Assembly (NCBI GenBank): GCA_021819605.1
Contig: JAKAQT010000047.1
Span: forward strand, 1-10,656
Reading direction: 5' to 3'
DNA length: 10,656 nt
Origin: Thermoplasmata archaeon
GTDB lineage: Archaea; Thermoplasmatota; Thermoplasmata; Thermoplasmatales; Thermoplasmataceae
Below the pieces are notes generated by a model, which saw only the letters and a program-made list of their open reading frames with translations, was not told the DNA's origin and did no database searches. Below, one piece after another: positions 1-7,643 of the stretch (positions are counted from its first letter, which is position 1; each line of letters starts with the position of its first letter). Position numbers and translations under genes: made by a program.

Positions 1-1
1 T

Positions 2-553
2 CTCATCATGGATGAGATTCAGTCAGGCCTGGGAAGGACCGGAAAGATGTGGGCCCATGAGCACTGGGGCATAACACCAGATATCATGACGGTAGGAAAG
101 GGCATAGGCGGAGGAATCCCCATGGGCGTTACAGTGGGGAGGAGCGAGTTCGTGGATGCCCTTGAAATAGGGGAGCAGAGTTCAACAACAGGAGGCAACC
201 CGCTGGCCTGTGCCGCAGGAAGTGCAGTTATAGATCGGCTCAGGAGTGGATACGTGGAGAAGGCAAGGGATACTGGAAAATACTTTCTGGAAAGGATGCA
301 GGAGGATCTGGGAAACCATCGTCTGGTTAGCCATGCCAGAGGGATAGGCATGATGCTCGCCCTTGAGCTTAGAATCAGGTTCCTGCCCGTTCTGATGAAC
401 CTTCTGGACAGGGGCGTCATAACCCTCTACTCCGGCATCAGCATCATTAGGATGCTTCCGCCCTACATCCTCACAAGGGAGCAGGTGGATGAGGCCATCC
501 TGGAAATAAAGAGGGCTCTTGATGACCAGCTAAAGCAGGGGGGTGTAGCATGA
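2..553 (+). CDS. lysJ: LysW-aminoadipate semialdehyde aminotransferase, 3' part (class III PLP aminotransferase)
   Basis: The reading frame is open at the left edge, so the N-terminal half is missing. What is left is the PLP-binding half of a class III (ornithine/acetylornithine type) aminotransferase. It has LIMDEIQSGLGRTG, whose Asp binds the pyridine nitrogen; VGKGIGGG, whose Lys (codon 98-100) forms the Schiff base; a phosphate-contact loop STTGGNPLACAA; and a C-terminal IRMLPPY strand. In the LysW pathway this enzyme transfers an amino group from glutamate to LysW-bound aminoadipate semialdehyde, giving LysW-lysine, and it can also serve LysW-ornithine formation. The stop overlaps the start of lysX by 4 bases (ATGA, 550-553), so translation is probably coupled. 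Motifs alone would also fit acetylornithine or GABA aminotransferase; the lysX-lysK context decides for LysJ. Confidence 0.88.
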   Translation, partial: LIMDEIQSGLGRTGKMWAHEHWGITPDIMTVGKGIGGGIPMGVTVGRSEFVDALEIGEQSSTTGGNPLACAAGSAVIDRLRSGYVEKARDTGKYFLERMQEDLGNHRLVSHARGIGMMLALELRIRFLPVLMNLLDRGVITLYSGISIIRMLPPYILTREQVDEAILEIKRALDDQLKQGGVA

Positions 554-1398
554 AAATCTCAATGGTTTACGATCTTGTGAGATGGGAGGAAAAGGCATTG
601 CTCAAGGCCGGACAGGACCGAGGCATGGAGATCAACATGGTGGATGTCAAGGACATGGATATGGACCTTGATGCGCCACTACCCGGAGAATACGGATCCG
701 TGACTCTTCAGAGATGCACCTCATATTATCGCGGCCTGCATTCAACAGCCTATCTGGAGTTCAAGGGACAGAAGGTCATAAACGACTTCAACACCATTGA
801 TGTGGCGGGAAACAAGATGCTGACATCACTTGCCCTGGTGAAGAACGGCGTTCCAACTCCAAAGACTTCAGTGGCAGCCTCTTACGATACAGCCATGAAG
901 CAGTTTTCCTCCAAGTTCGGAGGCAGGGCGGTCCTGAAACCTGTTACAGGGAGCTGGGGAAGGATGGTTGCGCTTCTCAATGACAGGACGGCTGCATCGG
1001 CCGTAATGGAGGACAGGGAATACATGTACCCGTTATATTCCATCTTCTATCTTCAGGAATTCGTGAAACGGCCGCCCAGGGACATCAGAACATTCGTTGT
1101 GGGGGACAGGGTCATCGGAGGAATCTACAGATACCAGTCGGACGATGACTGGAGGACGAACACGGCAATTGGTGGCAGAGCTGAGAAATGTCCCATCACA
1201 CCGGAACTTGAGGACATATCATTAAGGGCGGCAAGAAGTGTTGGGAAAGGCGTTTTCGGGGTTGACATCATGGAAACTGAAAATGGCTATGTGGTACACG
1301 AGGTGAACAGCACTACCGAGTTCAAGAACACTGTTAGGGTAGCACAGGTGGATGTTCCCGGCGAAATCATGGATTATGTCAGGGAGGTTCTCAGGTGA
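550..1398 (+). CDS. lysX: alpha-aminoadipate--LysW ligase LysX (ATP-grasp)
   Basis: A 282-residue ATP-grasp ligase of the RimK/LysX family. It uses ATP to join the amino group of alpha-aminoadipate to the C-terminal glutamate of LysW, which protects it for the later steps. Visible motifs: YDLVRWEEKAL at the N-terminus, NKMLTSLAL near residue 88, KPVTGSWGRM at 130-139, YLQEFVKRPPRDIR at 167-180, WRTNTAIGGR at 201-210 and the Mg/ATP strand GVDIMET...EVNSTTEFKN at 237-260. From memory, an Asn-Thr/Ser pair marks aminoadipate-specific LysX; it is present here (N204-T205), and EFKN resembles Thermus LysX. The ATG is preceded by a GGGGGTG-type Shine-Dalgarno and overlaps the lysJ stop. The GTG of lysK overlaps its own stop. 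A second homologue lies at 8016-8870. Confidence 0.9.
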   Translation: MKISMVYDLVRWEEKALLKAGQDRGMEINMVDVKDMDMDLDAPLPGEYGSVTLQRCTSYYRGLHSTAYLEFKGQKVINDFNTIDVAGNKMLTSLALVKNGVPTPKTSVAASYDTAMKQFSSKFGGRAVLKPVTGSWGRMVALLNDRTAASAVMEDREYMYPLYSIFYLQEFVKRPPRDIRTFVVGDRVIGGIYRYQSDDDWRTNTAIGGRAEKCPITPELEDISLRAARSVGKGVFGVDIMETENGYVVHEVNSTTEFKNTVRVAQVDVPGEIMDYVREVLR

Positions 1399-2510
1399 CG
1401 CATCCCACAGACAGGGTGGTGAAAGAGCTTGTGGATATATATTCTCCAACAGGGAATGAGGAGAAGGCTGTAGAATACTTTGGAAGGGAAATTTTGCGCC
1501 TGGGCGCAGACGAATTCTTAGTGGACAGGGCCGGTAATGGTGTTTCCATTTTCAGCGGCGGATCTCCGGAAATTCTTGTCTGCGGGCACATTGACACCGT
1601 TCCGGGCGAGCTACCGGTGAGAGAGGATGGAGACACGCTTTATGGAAGGGGAACAACCGATGCAAAATCCTCACTGGTATCACTGATGTTCGGCACATCC
1701 ATTGCGAAACAGAGAGGATTCGGCGGAACAATAAGGATGATTGCTGCCGTCGGTGAAGAGGGACCGGGGAAAGGTATAATGGAAGTAGCTTCCAGCCAGC
1801 CCAGATCAGACTACGCCATTTTTGGCGAACCCTCTGCAGTAACAGGCATAACAGTTGGCTACCGTGGGCGCATCCTTCTGGATATGGAATTCAGGTCAGG
1901 GCAGGTGCATGCCAGCGCACCATGGCTGGGCCAGAGTGCAGTGGAATCTGCCGTGGAGGCCTGGAACTCGGTCAGGGATAAACTTGGAAAGAACAGGGAA
2001 TTTTCAAAGGTTTCAGCTGCACTGACATCCATAAGGGCAGGGGATGCGGACAACATGACTCCCTCAAATGCCCTGATGACCCTTGATGTAAGATACCCTC
2101 CATCCAGAAAGCAGGATGACGTCCTCTCAGAAATACTGGATCTGGTGAAATCCTCCACCGCTTCTGAACCATCTTTCATGATCAGAAGCAGTGTGGAACC
2201 TTATGTTTCAGGGCTGAAGACGCCTCTGATCTCAGCCTTCAAGGAATCTGTGAGAAAGAACACCGGAAGTGAAGCGCAGTTGCTATTCAAGAGCGGGAGT
2301 GGCGATATGAACATACTTGGGTCAAGATGGAAAATACCCTGTGTGACCTATGGGCCAGGCAACCCTCAGCTTTCACATACGGAACTGGAGGAAATATCGC
2401 TTGAGGAAGTATGGAGAAGCGCCGAAATAGTTGCAGACGCACTGTTGAATCTGGAACGAGGCCGAAAGGAAGGCCAGGCCATCAGTGAAAAGGGGAGAGG
2501 GACGACCTGA
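1395..2510 (+). CDS. lysK: LysW-lysine/ornithine hydrolase LysK (M20 metallopeptidase family)
   Basis: A 371-residue M20-type metal-dependent amidohydrolase. It cleaves the amide bond between the LysW C-terminal glutamate and lysine in the last pathway step. Di-metal site motifs are visible: CGHIDTVP (H65, D67), GRGTTDAKSS (D89), AVGEEG (E121/E122), FGEPS (E145) and YGPGNPQLSHTELEEI (H328). HASAPWLGQSAVE at 172-184 is the dimerisation-domain histidine region. The start is GTG, overlapping the lysX stop as GTGA (1395-1398), with a perfect GGAGG at 1383-1387 seven bases upstream. Length is close to LysK proteins (about 350 residues) plus a charged C-terminal tail. M20 relatives include DapE and ArgE; the position between lysX and the aminoadipate genes points to LysK. 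Confidence 0.9.
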   Translation: MTHPTDRVVKELVDIYSPTGNEEKAVEYFGREILRLGADEFLVDRAGNGVSIFSGGSPEILVCGHIDTVPGELPVREDGDTLYGRGTTDAKSSLVSLMFGTSIAKQRGFGGTIRMIAAVGEEGPGKGIMEVASSQPRSDYAIFGEPSAVTGITVGYRGRILLDMEFRSGQVHASAPWLGQSAVESAVEAWNSVRDKLGKNREFSKVSAALTSIRAGDADNMTPSNALMTLDVRYPPSRKQDDVLSEILDLVKSSTASEPSFMIRSSVEPYVSGLKTPLISAFKESVRKNTGSEAQLLFKSGSGDMNILGSRWKIPCVTYGPGNPQLSHTELEEISLEEVWRSAEIVADALLNLERGRKEGQAISEKGRGTT

Positions 2511-3769
2511 ATATTGCTGAGAAGATACTGTCCTCACATTCATCGGACAGTTCAAGGAAGGTGGAACCGGGCGACATAGTAACCGTGTCTGTGGACAGAG
2601 TGATCCTGCTTGACATAGCGGGCCAGCATCCTGAACTGATCCAGAATCCACCGGCAAGGGTCTTTGACCCATCAAAGATCAGCGTTGTTTTCGATCACTT
2701 TGTACCTGCGCCAAACGTGGAGATGGCCAATGGCACTGCCAAGATACGAAAGCTGGTGAAGAGACTGAACCTGAATGATTTCTATGACTACGGGTCTGGA
2801 GGAATAGCTCACGCCTTTGCCGCCGAGTCAGGATGGTTCTACCCCGGCCAGATCGTGGCCAATACAGATTCCCATTCGGTGGCTGCCGGGGCATTCAACA
2901 TGCTGAGCAGAGGACTTGGAACGCCAGAACTCATGCAGGTCATGTGCACAGGAAAAACGTGGTTCGCTGTGGGTGAAACACTTAAGGTTGACCTTTCTGG
3001 AAAACTTTCAGGAATGTCTGAAGCAAAGGATGTTTTCCTGAAAATGGCCGGAGATCTTGGGGATATGCCAAACATGAATATTGAATTTGCAGGAGACGGT
3101 GTGATGGCCCTGAACATGGATCAGAGGACGGTTATCTCAACCATGTGTGCTGAACTGAGTGTGGAATTTGCCGTCTTTCCAGGTGATGAGGTACTGCGGT
3201 CCTATGTTCAGGAACGGGGAGTTCAGGAATATTCCCCGGTGTCTCCCGACCCATCTGCCAGTTATGCAGGTGCATACCAGCTTGATATGTCAGAGGTGGT
3301 GCCCATGGCCGCACTACCAGATTCTGTTGCCGGGAATACCAGGCCGGTGGATGACATACAGGGAATCAAGGTTGACCAGTGCACCATCGGATCATGTGCC
3401 AACGGAAAACTGTCCGATCTGGAAGTGGCTGCAAGGATTCTCAAGGGAAGAAAGGTGCATCCAGGAACAAGGCTGATTGTGACGCCTGCCACCCAGTCCA
3501 TCTATCTGAGGGGAATGGAACTTGGCTACATCCCAACAATAGTGAAGGCCGGAGCTATCGTGACCAATCCAACCTGCGGATCATGCATGGGTGGCCACAT
3601 GGGCCTCCTTGCTGACGGAGAAACTGCCATAACATCAACAACCAGGAATTTCAAGGGAAGGATGGGTTCCAGAGATGCCAGAATTTACATGGCATCTTCA
3701 GCCACAGTGGCGGCCTCGGCAGTTGCAGGTGAGATAGTGAGCCCCAGCAGCATCCCTGGAGGTTCATAG
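2507..3769 (+). CDS. lysT: homoaconitase large subunit LysT (aconitase/LeuC superfamily), probable CTG start
   Basis: Catalytic 4Fe-4S subunit of the dehydratase that isomerises homocitrate to homoisocitrate, working with LysU. The three cluster cysteines are visible: IGSC (codon 3395-3397) and the pair in NPTCGSCMGG (3575-3577 and 3584-3586). Other family blocks are PGDIVTVSVDRVIL, DHFVPAP, GSGGIAHAFAAESG and ANTDSHSVAAGAF. The first standard start in frame, GTG at 2561, would remove AEKIL, the usual first helix of the family. An in-frame stop at 2486-2488 limits extension upstream, and no ATG, GTG or TTG lies between. CTG at 2507 overlaps the lysK stop (CTGA), copies the 4-base overlap style of the two upstream junctions, has GGAGA at 2494-2498 and gives 420 residues, the normal length. 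IPM dehydratase activity cannot be excluded from sequence. Confidence 0.82.
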   Translation: MNIAEKILSSHSSDSSRKVEPGDIVTVSVDRVILLDIAGQHPELIQNPPARVFDPSKISVVFDHFVPAPNVEMANGTAKIRKLVKRLNLNDFYDYGSGGIAHAFAAESGWFYPGQIVANTDSHSVAAGAFNMLSRGLGTPELMQVMCTGKTWFAVGETLKVDLSGKLSGMSEAKDVFLKMAGDLGDMPNMNIEFAGDGVMALNMDQRTVISTMCAELSVEFAVFPGDEVLRSYVQERGVQEYSPVSPDPSASYAGAYQLDMSEVVPMAALPDSVAGNTRPVDDIQGIKVDQCTIGSCANGKLSDLEVAARILKGRKVHPGTRLIVTPATQSIYLRGMELGYIPTIVKAGAIVTNPTCGSCMGGHMGLLADGETAITSTTRNFKGRMGSRDARIYMASSATVAASAVAGEIVSPSSIPGGS

Positions 3770-4279
3770 ATGGATGACAAGATCAGTGGAAGGGTGTGGG
3801 GTTTTGGAGACGACATAAACACAGACCTCATGTATCCTCACATTTGCTATACGCTTCCGGAGATAGACAGGCCAAAGTATACAATGTGGGCAAACAGGCC
3901 CGGATGGGCCTCCCAGGTTAATAGGGGTGACATCATCGTTGCAGGTCGAAATTTCGGGGTGGGCTCTTCTCGACCAGCAGCGGCAAATCTTGTGGGTCTC
4001 GGTATAGTGCTGGTGATGGCAGAAACCGTCAACGGACTTTTCATGAGAAACGCCGTTAACAGTGGGCTACCGGTTTTGCGTATGGACGGGATTACGCAAT
4101 GGATCGCCGAGGGTGATATCATACAGGTTGACTTCCAGAACTGCACTGTAACAAGGGAACAGGACGGATCAGTGAGAGAATTCAACAGGATTCCAGACCT
4201 GTTGATGAATATCGTAAGGTCAGGCGGCATAATAGAAGTGCTCAGATCTCAAGGATATATTGACAGCGAGCCGCTGTGA
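3770..4279 (+). CDS. lysU: homoaconitase small subunit LysU (LeuD-like swivel domain)
   Basis: A 169-residue swivel-domain subunit that completes the active site of LysT. It opens with GRVWGFGDDINTDLMYP, matching the GDNIDTD..IP block of LeuD/LysU. It carries the catalytic-serine loop GRNFGVGSSR (60-68) and ends the core with AETVNGLFMRNAVNSGLPVL (84-103). The ATG follows the lysT stop directly, with GGAGG at 3758-3762 seven bases upstream, so the subunits are translated together. Two features are unusual. The specificity loop, YLR in homoaconitase small subunits such as the Methanocaldococcus one, aligns with C-Y-T here. After SSR the chain reads PAA instead of the common E-H/Q-A. The lysine operon supports homoaconitate as substrate, but the loop leaves room for another acid. 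Confidence 0.82.
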   Translation: MDDKISGRVWGFGDDINTDLMYPHICYTLPEIDRPKYTMWANRPGWASQVNRGDIIVAGRNFGVGSSRPAAANLVGLGIVLVMAETVNGLFMRNAVNSGLPVLRMDGITQWIAEGDIIQVDFQNCTVTREQDGSVREFNRIPDLLMNIVRSGGIIEVLRSQGYIDSEPL

Positions 4280-4295
4280 GGACAAAGGATTCAGT

Positions 4296-5360
4296 ATGAA
4301 GGATAAATACAATATAAGCGTTGCTGCCGGAGACGGCATCGGACCAGAGGTGGTGGAGTCAGCTGTTTCTGTGTTTTCTGCAGCAATGGACAGGCTTGGT
4401 TCATCCGACCTTGTATCTTTCAGTAATGTGCCGGTTGGATGGGAATCATTCCAGTTGTGGGGCAAGCCCCTCACAGATGAGGTCCTTAAGAAGATTGAAA
4501 TGTCAGATGGACTCATACTGGGGCCACTGGAGGTGGGTAGCTATCCCGGTTCAAAGGGGCAGAAGAGTCCGTCAGGTGCCATAAGGACCCATTTTGATCT
4601 CTACGCCAACATCAGGCCGGTGAGAACATACCTGAGGGGAAGACTTGATCCCATTGACACGCTTATAGTCAGGGAGAACACCCAGGGGTTTTATGCCGAT
4701 AGAAACATGTTCCTGGGCAGTGGGGAATTCATGCCCACCAGGGATGTGGCGCTTTCAGTGCGTGTAATAACAAGGGAGAAGATGGCCAAGATCAGCGATG
4801 TTGCATTCCGTTATGCGGCCGCCAGGAGAAAAAAGGTGACAGCGGTTCACAAGGGCAATGTGCTCAGTGTTACGGATGGGCTGTTCCTGGAAGAGTTCAG
4901 AAAGAAGGCTGCGGACTGCCATGACATCCTTTCCGAAGATCGGCTGGTGGACTCCGTTGCATATGACCTGATACTCAACCCGGGCAAGTTCGATGTCATA
5001 GCCACCACCAACATGTACGGTGACATACTCTCGGACGAGGCAGCAGCTGTGGCCGGGAGCCTGGGAATTGCCCCTTCACTTAATTTCGGCGATAACTGGG
5101 CAATGGCACAGGCTTCACATGGGACAGCACCTGACATTGCCGGTAAAGGATTTGCAAACCCTCTTTCTGAAATTCTCTCGGTTTCAATGCTCTTTGAGTG
5201 GCTGGCAAATAGGCATCAGGATAAGATGCTCATGGATGTGCACAGGGCGGTTGATGACTCAGTTCACAGGATACTGGAATCTGCAGGGAGCCTTACACCT
5301 GATATGGGTGGGAATGCAGGGACAGTCGATGTTACCGCTTCAATCCTGAAGAATCTTTGA
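4296..5360 (+). CDS. hicd: homoisocitrate dehydrogenase (isocitrate/isopropylmalate dehydrogenase family)
   Basis: A 354-residue beta-decarboxylating dehydrogenase. It oxidises homoisocitrate to 2-oxoadipate with a nicotinamide cofactor, completing chain elongation of 2-oxoglutarate. Family blocks: AAGDGIGPEVVESA (10-23), substrate loop SPSGAIRTHFDLYANIRP (91-108), IVRENTQGFYADR with the catalytic tyrosine region (124-136), VHKGNVL with the catalytic lysine (K186), TTNMYGDILSDEAA with metal-binding aspartates (237-250) and the cofactor loop HGTAPDIAGKGFANP (275-289). The frame extends upstream to a TTG at 4260 inside lysU, but ATG 4296 is better: it has AAAGGA at 4284-4289 and leads straight into the nucleotide-binding strand. 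It lies 16 bases behind lysU. ENTQGFYADRNMFLGSGEFMPT differs from the usual ENTEG-Y of this family, hinting at a distinct subgroup. Isopropylmalate or isocitrate activity is possible. Confidence 0.83.
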   Translation: MKDKYNISVAAGDGIGPEVVESAVSVFSAAMDRLGSSDLVSFSNVPVGWESFQLWGKPLTDEVLKKIEMSDGLILGPLEVGSYPGSKGQKSPSGAIRTHFDLYANIRPVRTYLRGRLDPIDTLIVRENTQGFYADRNMFLGSGEFMPTRDVALSVRVITREKMAKISDVAFRYAAARRKKVTAVHKGNVLSVTDGLFLEEFRKKAADCHDILSEDRLVDSVAYDLILNPGKFDVIATTNMYGDILSDEAAAVAGSLGIAPSLNFGDNWAMAQASHGTAPDIAGKGFANPLSEILSVSMLFEWLANRHQDKMLMDVHRAVDDSVHRILESAGSLTPDMGGNAGTVDVTASILKNL

Positions 5361-5403
5361 AACTTTAACTGAAAATTGGAATTAAGTTTAGTTTATGGTA
5401 TGT

Positions 5404-5421
5404 TTGACCAGTATTGGTCAA
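5404..5421. promoter_or_regulatory. perfect 7+4+7 palindrome upstream of homocitrate synthase (operator candidate)
   Basis: TTGACCA-GTAT-TGGTCAA is a perfect inverted repeat with 7-bp arms. It ends just before the TATA box at 5427-5433, and its centre (5412.5) is 42.5 bp from the hcs start codon. The core TGACCAGTATTGGTCA matches 12 of 16 positions of the palindrome in front of lysW. A site just upstream of TATA/BRE is usual for archaeal activators, and also for repressors that block TFB access. Confidence 0.65.
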
Positions 5422-5426
5422 TAAGC

Positions 5427-5433
5427 TATTATA
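5427..5433 (+). promoter_or_regulatory. TATA box of homocitrate synthase
   Basis: TATTATA is centred 25 bp upstream of the ATG at 5455, so the transcript would begin at or next to the start codon (leaderless). No Shine-Dalgarno precedes the ATG, which agrees. The 94-bp gap after the dehydrogenase gene therefore appears to hold a separate promoter. Confidence 0.55.
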
Positions 5434-5454
5434 CTGGCTCTTGATAATTTTGCA

Positions 5455-6627
5455 ATGATAACCAAAAGATACGCAGGAATCCTTGATACGACCCTGAGAG
5501 AAGGTGAGCAGACCCCTGGAGTTAATTTCTCAGTTGAACAGAGGGTCATGATCGCACGGAGCCTATCTGATCTGGGTGTGAGAATGATAGAAACGGGACA
5601 TCCATCCGTTTCACCAGATGTACTGGAAGGCATCAGGCAGATAGTCAGGATGAAAGACCAGGGCATGATATCCTCTGAACTCATAGCCCACAGCAGATCA
5701 CTTGCGTCCGACATTGATCTTGCAGTATCCACAGGAGTGGACAGGGTAGCCATTTTCTATGGAGTCAGCGGGTCACATCTTTCTTCAAAAACCCACAGGA
5801 CCCAGGAAGAGGCACTTCAGATAATAGGCGAGGGAGTGGAAAGGGCGAGATCCCAGGGGGTAAAAGTGAGATTCACTCCGGAAGATGCATCCAGGACGGA
5901 TTGGGACTATCTTACAGACGTGATACGTACTGCAGAATCTGCGGGAGCAGATCGAATTGGTATAGCTGACACCGTGGGGATCATGCTTCCATGGAGGACG
6001 AGGGCCATGTTCCGGCAACTGTCGAGATCGTTCCCAGGACTTGAGTTTGACATACATGCCCATAATGATTTGGGTAATGCGGTGGGAAATTCTCTTGCAG
6101 CAGTTGAAGGAGGAGCAACAATCGTTCATGCCACTGTAAACGGACTGGGAGAAAGGGTAGGTATCACGCCGACTCAGGTTATTGCTGTGGCGTTGAAATA
6201 TCACATGTCCATAGAGGCTGCAGACCTGACAAAGCTTGCCGGGGTATCAGAAATGGTCGAGAGATTCAGTGGAATCAAATTACAGCCAAATTATCCTGTT
6301 ACTGGAAGGTATGCTTTCGTGCATAAATCAGGTGTCCATGTTGCCGGGATTATGAACAACCCTTCAACCTATGAATTTATTGACCCCTCCCTCTTCGGGC
6401 GGGAGAGAGATTTCACCATTGATAAGTACACGGGAAAGCATGCACTTGCAAGCAGGCTCAGCAGCCTTGGACTCAAATGCAGTGGGAACCAGCTTGACAT
6501 CCTGATGGAACGTATAAAGAGCAGCCCTGAAACATCATCATTCACCGATGATGCAATTATGGCCATGGTCAGTGAACTGCAGACAGTTTCTGTAGATGAT
6601 GTCAGCACTCAGAGCCGTATCACCTGA
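5455..6627 (+). CDS. lysS: homocitrate synthase (DRE-TIM metallolyase)
   Basis: A 390-residue acyltransferase of the homocitrate synthase / isopropylmalate synthase family, also called hcs. It condenses acetyl-CoA with 2-oxoglutarate, the committed step of aminoadipate lysine synthesis. Visible: LDTTLREGEQTPG (10-22, metal Asp11 and catalytic Arg15/Glu16), ADTVGIMLPW (171-180), the metal pair HAHNDLG (H201, H203), NGLGERVG (229-236) and the C-terminal HKSGVHVAGI...YEFIDPSLFG...YTGKHAL block. The length fits homocitrate synthases without a full LeuA regulatory domain, and the proximity to the lysine genes favours homocitrate over isopropylmalate or citramalate synthesis. ATG 5455 is chosen because the N-terminus then begins just before the GILDTTLREG strand and the TATA spacing implies a leaderless message. 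It has its own promoter and a palindromic site shared with lysW. Confidence 0.88.
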   Translation: MITKRYAGILDTTLREGEQTPGVNFSVEQRVMIARSLSDLGVRMIETGHPSVSPDVLEGIRQIVRMKDQGMISSELIAHSRSLASDIDLAVSTGVDRVAIFYGVSGSHLSSKTHRTQEEALQIIGEGVERARSQGVKVRFTPEDASRTDWDYLTDVIRTAESAGADRIGIADTVGIMLPWRTRAMFRQLSRSFPGLEFDIHAHNDLGNAVGNSLAAVEGGATIVHATVNGLGERVGITPTQVIAVALKYHMSIEAADLTKLAGVSEMVERFSGIKLQPNYPVTGRYAFVHKSGVHVAGIMNNPSTYEFIDPSLFGRERDFTIDKYTGKHALASRLSSLGLKCSGNQLDILMERIKSSPETSSFTDDAIMAMVSELQTVSVDDVSTQSRIT

Positions 6628-6781
6628 TATCCATTTCCTTCAGTTCTGGTTTTACCTTATCTTCAGCCGCGGTTATGATAGGCGGTATGAGCATACGAAC
6701 CATTGCTCTCCTTAACTGCCGATTAATATTACTGTAGCTGATGACCCCTACTATCTCTGTAAATACTTGAGATGCAGGCAT
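6620..6781 (-). CDS. possible 53-residue protein of unknown function, convergent to homocitrate synthase
   Basis: Not recognised. From ATG at 6781 the minus strand encodes 53 residues with a helix-like, basic-then-acidic pattern (NRQLRRAMVRMLIPP, then AAEDKVKPELKEMD) and codon choices like the neighbours. Its stop overlaps the hcs stop by 8 bases in convergent orientation. The open frame continues upstream to an earlier ATG at 6832. No Shine-Dalgarno or clear TATA box is seen at the right distance. It may be a real micro-protein, a remnant or chance. Confidence 0.3.
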   Translation of the reverse strand: MPASQVFTEIVGVISYSNINRQLRRAMVRMLIPPIITAAEDKVKPELKEMDIR

Positions 6782-6893
6782 AATATTGCTATTTTGCAAA
6801 CTTGGCCAATGCTTTTGATGATATGGCTGCAAAATAATTCACTCTTCATAATCTTGCATGTTTGCCGCGGCGGGAAAAAGATCGCGGATCCGT

Positions 6894-6955
6894 GAACCAG
6901 TCGAGGAAATCTGAAGGTATCAGGGCATGAAAAACACTGGTTCTCTAATAACCAG
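6894..6955. repeat. overlapping alternative hairpins
   Basis: GAACCAGT (6894-6901) is the reverse complement of ACTGGTTC (6936-6943). CTGGTT (6937-6942) can instead pair with AACCAG at 6950-6955 across a 7-base loop. The two stems exclude each other. They lie in the convergent gap between hcs and the regulator, so they could shape transcript ends or a small RNA; nothing shows expression. Confidence 0.4.
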
Positions 6956-6971
6956 CCAACATTCTGGCAGG

Positions 6972-7643
6972 TTAAGGCAACCTGGAGTATCTTATCATAT
7001 CATTTATGGCGGAGAAGGCTTCACTGGAGTTCTCATCGTCCACAAGAATGACCAGATCGGAATACGAGTTAGCCGTTCCAATGACATTGATACCCGCCAT
7101 TGAAAGCTTCTCGAAGAGAGAGGTGAGAAATCCTGGGGTCTCCAGGGCATTCCCGGATATAATCAAGTGCATCGCGGAGACATTTTCCCTTATATTAGAT
7201 ATAAGTCTCCTGAGGGATCTGTCCATGCCCTGAAGAGTTGTTTTCTCAGCCACAAAGCTTGCATTTTGGAGACCGGTGGAAAGAAACACCGACCCATTGG
7301 TAATTCCAGCCTGAAAGTAATCAAGCATTCTTGGAAAATAGAGGTTGGGCAAGATCAGTTGAACCATCCCCGTTGTCATCCTCACTGTGGATGCAGCAAG
7401 AGCGGATTTCAACGCTGTCTCCATGCTGAATACGCTACTGCGGTTACGCTTGATAGCTGACATTATAGCCTCCCTGTTGGGAAGCTCCCCAAGCCTGGAT
7501 TCTACCTTGGGGGCAATAAATCTTGCAATGCCACTCAGATTGGCATATCCATTCCTTAGTGAAATGTTGAGGAATAGATCTTTCTCCATGATATCGCGCA
7601 CTGCACGATTTACGCTTATTGCGGTATTGCTGGGTTTGTGCAT
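6972..7643 (-). CDS. ACT-domain protein, probable amino-acid-responsive transcription regulator
   Basis: A 223-residue protein. Residues about 36-68 (NLSGIARFIAPKVESR, then NREAIMSAIKRNR) read as two helices joined by a turn, compatible with a helix-turn-helix DNA-binding unit. Residues about 81-150 could form a first small regulatory fold. Residues 155-222 form a clear ACT-type domain: ALETPGFLTSLFEKL, AGINVIGTANSYSDLVILVDD, SEAFSAINDMI, close to the regulatory domain of aspartate kinase. ACT domains bind amino acids, so lysine or aminoadipate is a likely ligand by context. No kinase or other catalytic domain is present. The gene is divergent from lysW and begins directly beside the palindrome at 7644-7665, suggesting control of itself, lysW and homocitrate synthase. 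Not a member of the Lrp/LysM family by eye. The DNA-binding role is inferred. Confidence 0.65.
   Translation of the reverse strand: MHKPSNTAISVNRAVRDIMEKDLFLNISLRNGYANLSGIARFIAPKVESRLGELPNREAIMSAIKRNRSSVFSMETALKSALAASTVRMTTGMVQLILPNLYFPRMLDYFQAGITNGSVFLSTGLQNASFVAEKTTLQGMDRSLRRLISNIRENVSAMHLIISGNALETPGFLTSLFEKLSMAGINVIGTANSYSDLVILVDDENSSEAFSAINDMIRYSRLP

Noticed and set aside
2561..2563. GTG as the lysT start
   Set aside because: Would cut off the conserved AEKIL helix and give a short protein; CTG 2507 explains length and spacing better.
4260..4295. TTG start for the dehydrogenase, inside lysU
   Set aside because: Adds 12 residues not expected before the nucleotide-binding strand; ATG 4296 has a proper AAAGGA Shine-Dalgarno.
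5361..5403. AAACTT/AAGTTT-type weak repeats after the dehydrogenase gene as a terminator
   Set aside because: Arms are short and imperfect and no clear T-run follows; not enough to call.
6810..6915. TGATGA and CTGA as boxes C and D of a guide RNA
   Set aside because: Spacing of about 95 bases is too long for an archaeal C/D RNA and no internal C'/D' pair is visible.
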